A stretch of DNA of 53,516 bases from Nitrososphaera sp. AFS (GTDB lineage: Archaea; Thermoproteota; Nitrososphaeria; Nitrososphaerales; Nitrososphaeraceae): contig NZ_QURE01000010.1 in the NCBI RefSeq assembly GCF_009898475.1, positions 1 through 53,516 of the forward strand. The letters are read 5' to 3'. Shown one piece after another: positions 51,756 through 53,516 of the stretch. The notes below the pieces were generated by a model. It did not search any database. It was given only the letters and a program-made list of their open reading frames with translations, and had not been told where the DNA came from. Every line of letters begins with the position of its first letter. The stretch's first letter is position 1. The position numbers and the translations under genes are program-made.

Positions 51756-51905
51756 CTATATCGAGGATTTAATTGCTGAATACTCGTAGCTTAAGTAGTG
51801 GCCTCCATTTCCCAACATATAAAGAGGCACCCAGCACCTATTTTTTCTCTTGCCTATTACATCGATAAGACGTTGAGGAGCTGCCGATACATCTTTCCCA
51901 TTCAT
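51756..51905 (-). CDS. possible small protein, 49 aa (downstream of a coupled 32-aa ORF)
   Basis: ATG 51905 gives MNGKDVSAAPQRLIDVIGKR, then NRCWVPLYMLGNGGHYLSYE to a stop at 51756. Its ATG overlaps the stop of the preceding small ORF by 4 nt (ATGA). The pair may be two coupled mini genes or one ~81-aa gene with a single-base frameshift. No homologue known to me. Confidence 0.4.
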   Translation of the reverse strand: MNGKDVSAAPQRLIDVIGKRKNRCWVPLYMLGNGGHYLSYEYSAIKSSI

Positions 51906-52000
51906 AGGCATTTCTCAACCCTGATTCTTGCTTGACTTCCGGGGTTAGTCTGCTTCGTCAGCTTCGTCACGCTCGGATCACCATACTCATGCTTCGGCAC
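51902..52000 (-). CDS. possible 32-aa ORF or 5' part of a frameshifted gene
   Basis: GTG 52000 gives MPKHEYGDPSVTKLTKQTNP, GSQARIRVEKCL. Basic and protein-like. Ends in the ATGA overlap with the 49-aa ORF. One base change would fuse both into ~81 aa. Confidence 0.35.
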   Translation of the reverse strand: MPKHEYGDPSVTKLTKQTNPGSQARIRVEKCL

Positions 52001-52345
52001 AAGTCATCGCCAGAATAAAAATAAATTCGATTTGATTAACTGGCCGTGGAGAAAAGCCGGGTGTGTTGTTTGCTTGGTACACGCTTTTAAGCGAGATAGT
52101 TTTGTTCTAGAACCTTTTTACATGTTTCTTGAACTCAGACGACCACAACCAAGAACAATCAGTTCAAGCGGTTGTTTATTGAGGCGATACCACCTGATTC
52201 AAATTCAAAACTAGCAAGGTAGACAGGCAACAAACAGTTTGTCAATTGCATGTTATTTCATACGAAAATTCAATATTCCAATCCGTCTGTGCAGCCATGA
52301 ATCGGTAGTAATATAGGGATATTTACTCTACTGTATTATTTCACA
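52001..52345. other. 345-nt spacer without a convincing gene
   Basis: Stop codons in all frames leave only short ORFs; the plus-strand 60-codon ORF at 52032 has an unlikely composition (Arg/Pro/Cys). I see no RNA gene. Possibly decayed coding sequence. Confidence 0.4.
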
Positions 52346-52627
52346 TCATACTAGCAATTCTGCAAATAGGTTAACCGGAACACCGTTCGCCCTGAGTCCA
52401 ACTCTGATCTTTCCTGGTTCATATTCAATATCTCCAATACTATCTCTAAATCCTCTTGACGCTAAATGGATTCGATTGCATTTTAAATTGATTGTACAAG
52501 TTCCATTCTCCTCGTTAAAAATCCCAGAAACAAACTGGATGTGTCCTGCACTAGCTAAATCATACAACTCCCTACAGACTGGTTTAATAACCGCCCAAGC
52601 TTCACTTTCGTTTAACTGTTTACTCAA
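52346..52627 (-). CDS. small hypothetical protein, 93 aa
   Basis: 93 aa: N-terminal helix SEAWAVIKPVCRELYDLASAG, then strands HIQFVSGIFNEENGTCTINLKCNRIHLASRG and a C-terminal GKIRVGLRANGVPVNLFAELL. Four Cys but no CxxC pattern. Looks like a compact alpha/beta protein. No family recognised. Confidence 0.6.
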   Translation of the reverse strand: MSKQLNESEAWAVIKPVCRELYDLASAGHIQFVSGIFNEENGTCTINLKCNRIHLASRGFRDSIGDIEYEPGKIRVGLRANGVPVNLFAELLV

Positions 52628-52985
52628 GCAGCCCGATAGTCACGTTATCCATAGATTAAGATATCCGTCTGCTTGAATCGTCAGGACTATCAGGTTCAAT
52701 CACAGCTACGAATCCAAACACGAATGCCATCTATTTCTTGCAATTAAGCAGAGTTGACGATTCCTCCTTGGAATGAAACGATTGAGCACTCGGGGAGGTA
52801 GATGTTCGGACCACTATTTATCGCTGATGTAGTTGATAGGTGTTTCATGCTTAATGTTAACTTAATGATAACGTCAAGAAAGTTGTACGTAACAAAATTT
52901 GGTGGCAGAGATATGTTTATTCGAGCATTAACCTTTCATTGACTTGATACCAAACATTCAAACACGAATAAAGTGGCTATTATTC
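52628..52985. other. 358-nt spacer between a small unknown gene and cofE
   Basis: AT-rich. A plus-strand ORF 52802-52942 (46 codons, MFGPLFIADVVDRCFMLNVN) is possible but weak. No RNA gene seen. Confidence 0.35.
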
Positions 52986-53516
52986 TCAATTACGTAATCC
53001 TCTCAAGTATAGATCTATCTCTGGGTCAATAGCCATATCCCTCCATGAGAGCTTTCTGTCAGTAGGCACTACAACTACCCCCCTCAATACAATAGCCGGG
53101 GTGGATTCGTTACTCTCACCCATCGCTGATACAGCCACTGTTGCCAAGCTATCCGCTACTGCCTTAAGGCTGACTCTGAGGGCCTTCCCAAATAGATCTC
53201 TAGACCCCCTAAGATCCTCTACAGGTTCGAATCCTGAACAAGCAATAGCGATTCCAACAGTGCCGATTCTCCCTGGCATTAATCGACTGTCTGCAACGAG
53301 TATTCTTATGTTAACACCCTTGTGAATTAGGAACTGTCTTCTTAGTTTGTGTGCTGTTTCGAATGGTCTATCTGGATATAAAACTACGTTGCCAAGAGGC
53401 ACATTGGATTTATCTATGCCTGCATTAGGCGCCAGAATGCCATCCTTGACTGAAAGCAAAAAGCCGGGTACACCTTTGAAAACGTAATCAGCCTCTCTTA
53501 AGACAATCTCAACTAT
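52986..53516 (-). CDS. cofE: coenzyme F420-0:L-glutamate ligase (5' truncated by window edge)
   Basis: The frame is open to the window edge (177 codons visible). Visible CofE features: ADYVFKGVPGFLLSVKDGIL, APNAGIDKSNVPLGNVVLYP, VNIRILVADSRLMPGRIGTVGIAIACSGFEP and DLFGKALRVSLKAVADSL. It adds glutamates to F420-0 with GTP, giving the polyglutamated F420 tail in the cytoplasm. The annotated internal TTG near 53459 is not the real start, since the family sequence continues upstream. Thaumarchaea make F420, so this fits. Confidence 0.93.
   Translation of the reverse strand: MVEIVLREADYVFKGVPGFLLSVKDGILAPNAGIDKSNVPLGNVVLYPDRPFETAHKLRRQFLIHKGVNIRILVADSRLMPGRIGTVGIAIACSGFEPVEDLRGSRDLFGKALRVSLKAVADSLATVAVSAMGESNESTPAIVLRGVVVVPTDRKLSWRDMAIDPEIDLYLRGLRN

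Noticed and set aside
51940-51975. Short tandem repeat GCTTCGTCA GCTTCGTCA
   Set aside because: Only two copies and it lies inside a small coding-like frame (codons for Thr-Lys-Leu repeats), so codon repetition explains it.
52032-52214. 60-codon plus-strand ORF
   Set aside because: Unlikely composition and no start context; treated as spacer or decayed sequence.
1-53516. CRISPR arrays, insertion sequences, prophage or integrative element
   Set aside because: I saw no regularly spaced repeats, transposase, integrase or phage structural genes, and no tRNA-linked direct repeats next to tRNA-Trp.

Overview
The window looks like the chromosome of a group I thaumarchaeote (Nitrososphaeria), most likely an ammonia oxidiser. 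Evidence: a 4-hydroxybutyryl-CoA dehydratase (key enzyme of the thaumarchaeal 3-hydroxypropionate/4-hydroxybutyrate cycle), a secreted plastocyanin-like copper protein, ABCE1, an archaeal Trm5, a CofE F420 ligase, a GHMP-type shikimate kinase, the ADTH/DHQ-synthase-II early shikimate route, an intron-bearing tRNA-Trp, and TATA-type promoters close to start codons. Ammonia monooxygenase is not in the window, so the genus stays open. Base composition is AT-rich and even. I see no insertion sequence, prophage, CRISPR array or integrase.

Layout. 0-3 kb: a truncated membrane-anchored winged-helix protein, tRNA-Trp with two introns, small unknown proteins, a VOC protein and a lone 5S rRNA. 3-8 kb: a frameshifted M17 aminopeptidase facing a non-oxidative pentose-phosphate operon (transketolase N-half fused to ribulose-phosphate epimerase, transketolase C-half, transaldolase). 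8-15 kb: a four-gene minus-strand operon of two AAA+ ATPases and two VWA proteins, then 4-hydroxybutyryl-CoA dehydratase. 15-22.7 kb: purine/methylthioadenosine salvage (apt, mtnP), a TrmB-like operon of unknowns, a C2H2 protein, plastocyanin, ABCE1-trm5, a GNAT acetyltransferase. 22.7-33 kb: a nearly complete aromatic amino-acid supercluster from ADTH synthase to prephenate dehydrogenase, interrupted by an orphan DNA methyltransferase and a 49-residue zinc finger protein. 33-39.5 kb: a frameshifted thioredoxin-domain (YyaL/DUF255) protein, a rhomboid protease with an Hsp20-like tail, a mini zinc finger, a stand-alone Lrp-type ligand domain, a degenerate GcvH-TusA fusion and HemD. 39.5-49 kb: small unknowns, CBS, Nudix, cis-prenyltransferase, DUF373, PyrF and PurA. 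49-53.5 kb: a cysteine-rich group (zinc ribbon plus YggX-like protein, double C2H2 protein, triple zinc-repeat protein), a PII-like protein, unknowns and truncated CofE.

Most genes are compact and run in short operons with 1-20 nt overlaps. Two conserved genes (M17 peptidase and YyaL) are each broken by one missing base in a run of three A/T, which suggests consensus errors as much as real decay. The most unusual items are the GcvH-TusA fusion that has lost its lipoyl lysine, the rhomboid-Hsp20 fusion, the transketolase-epimerase fusion, the T-loop intron in tRNA-Trp, the double AAA+/VWA operon, and the repeated tiny C2H2 proteins.
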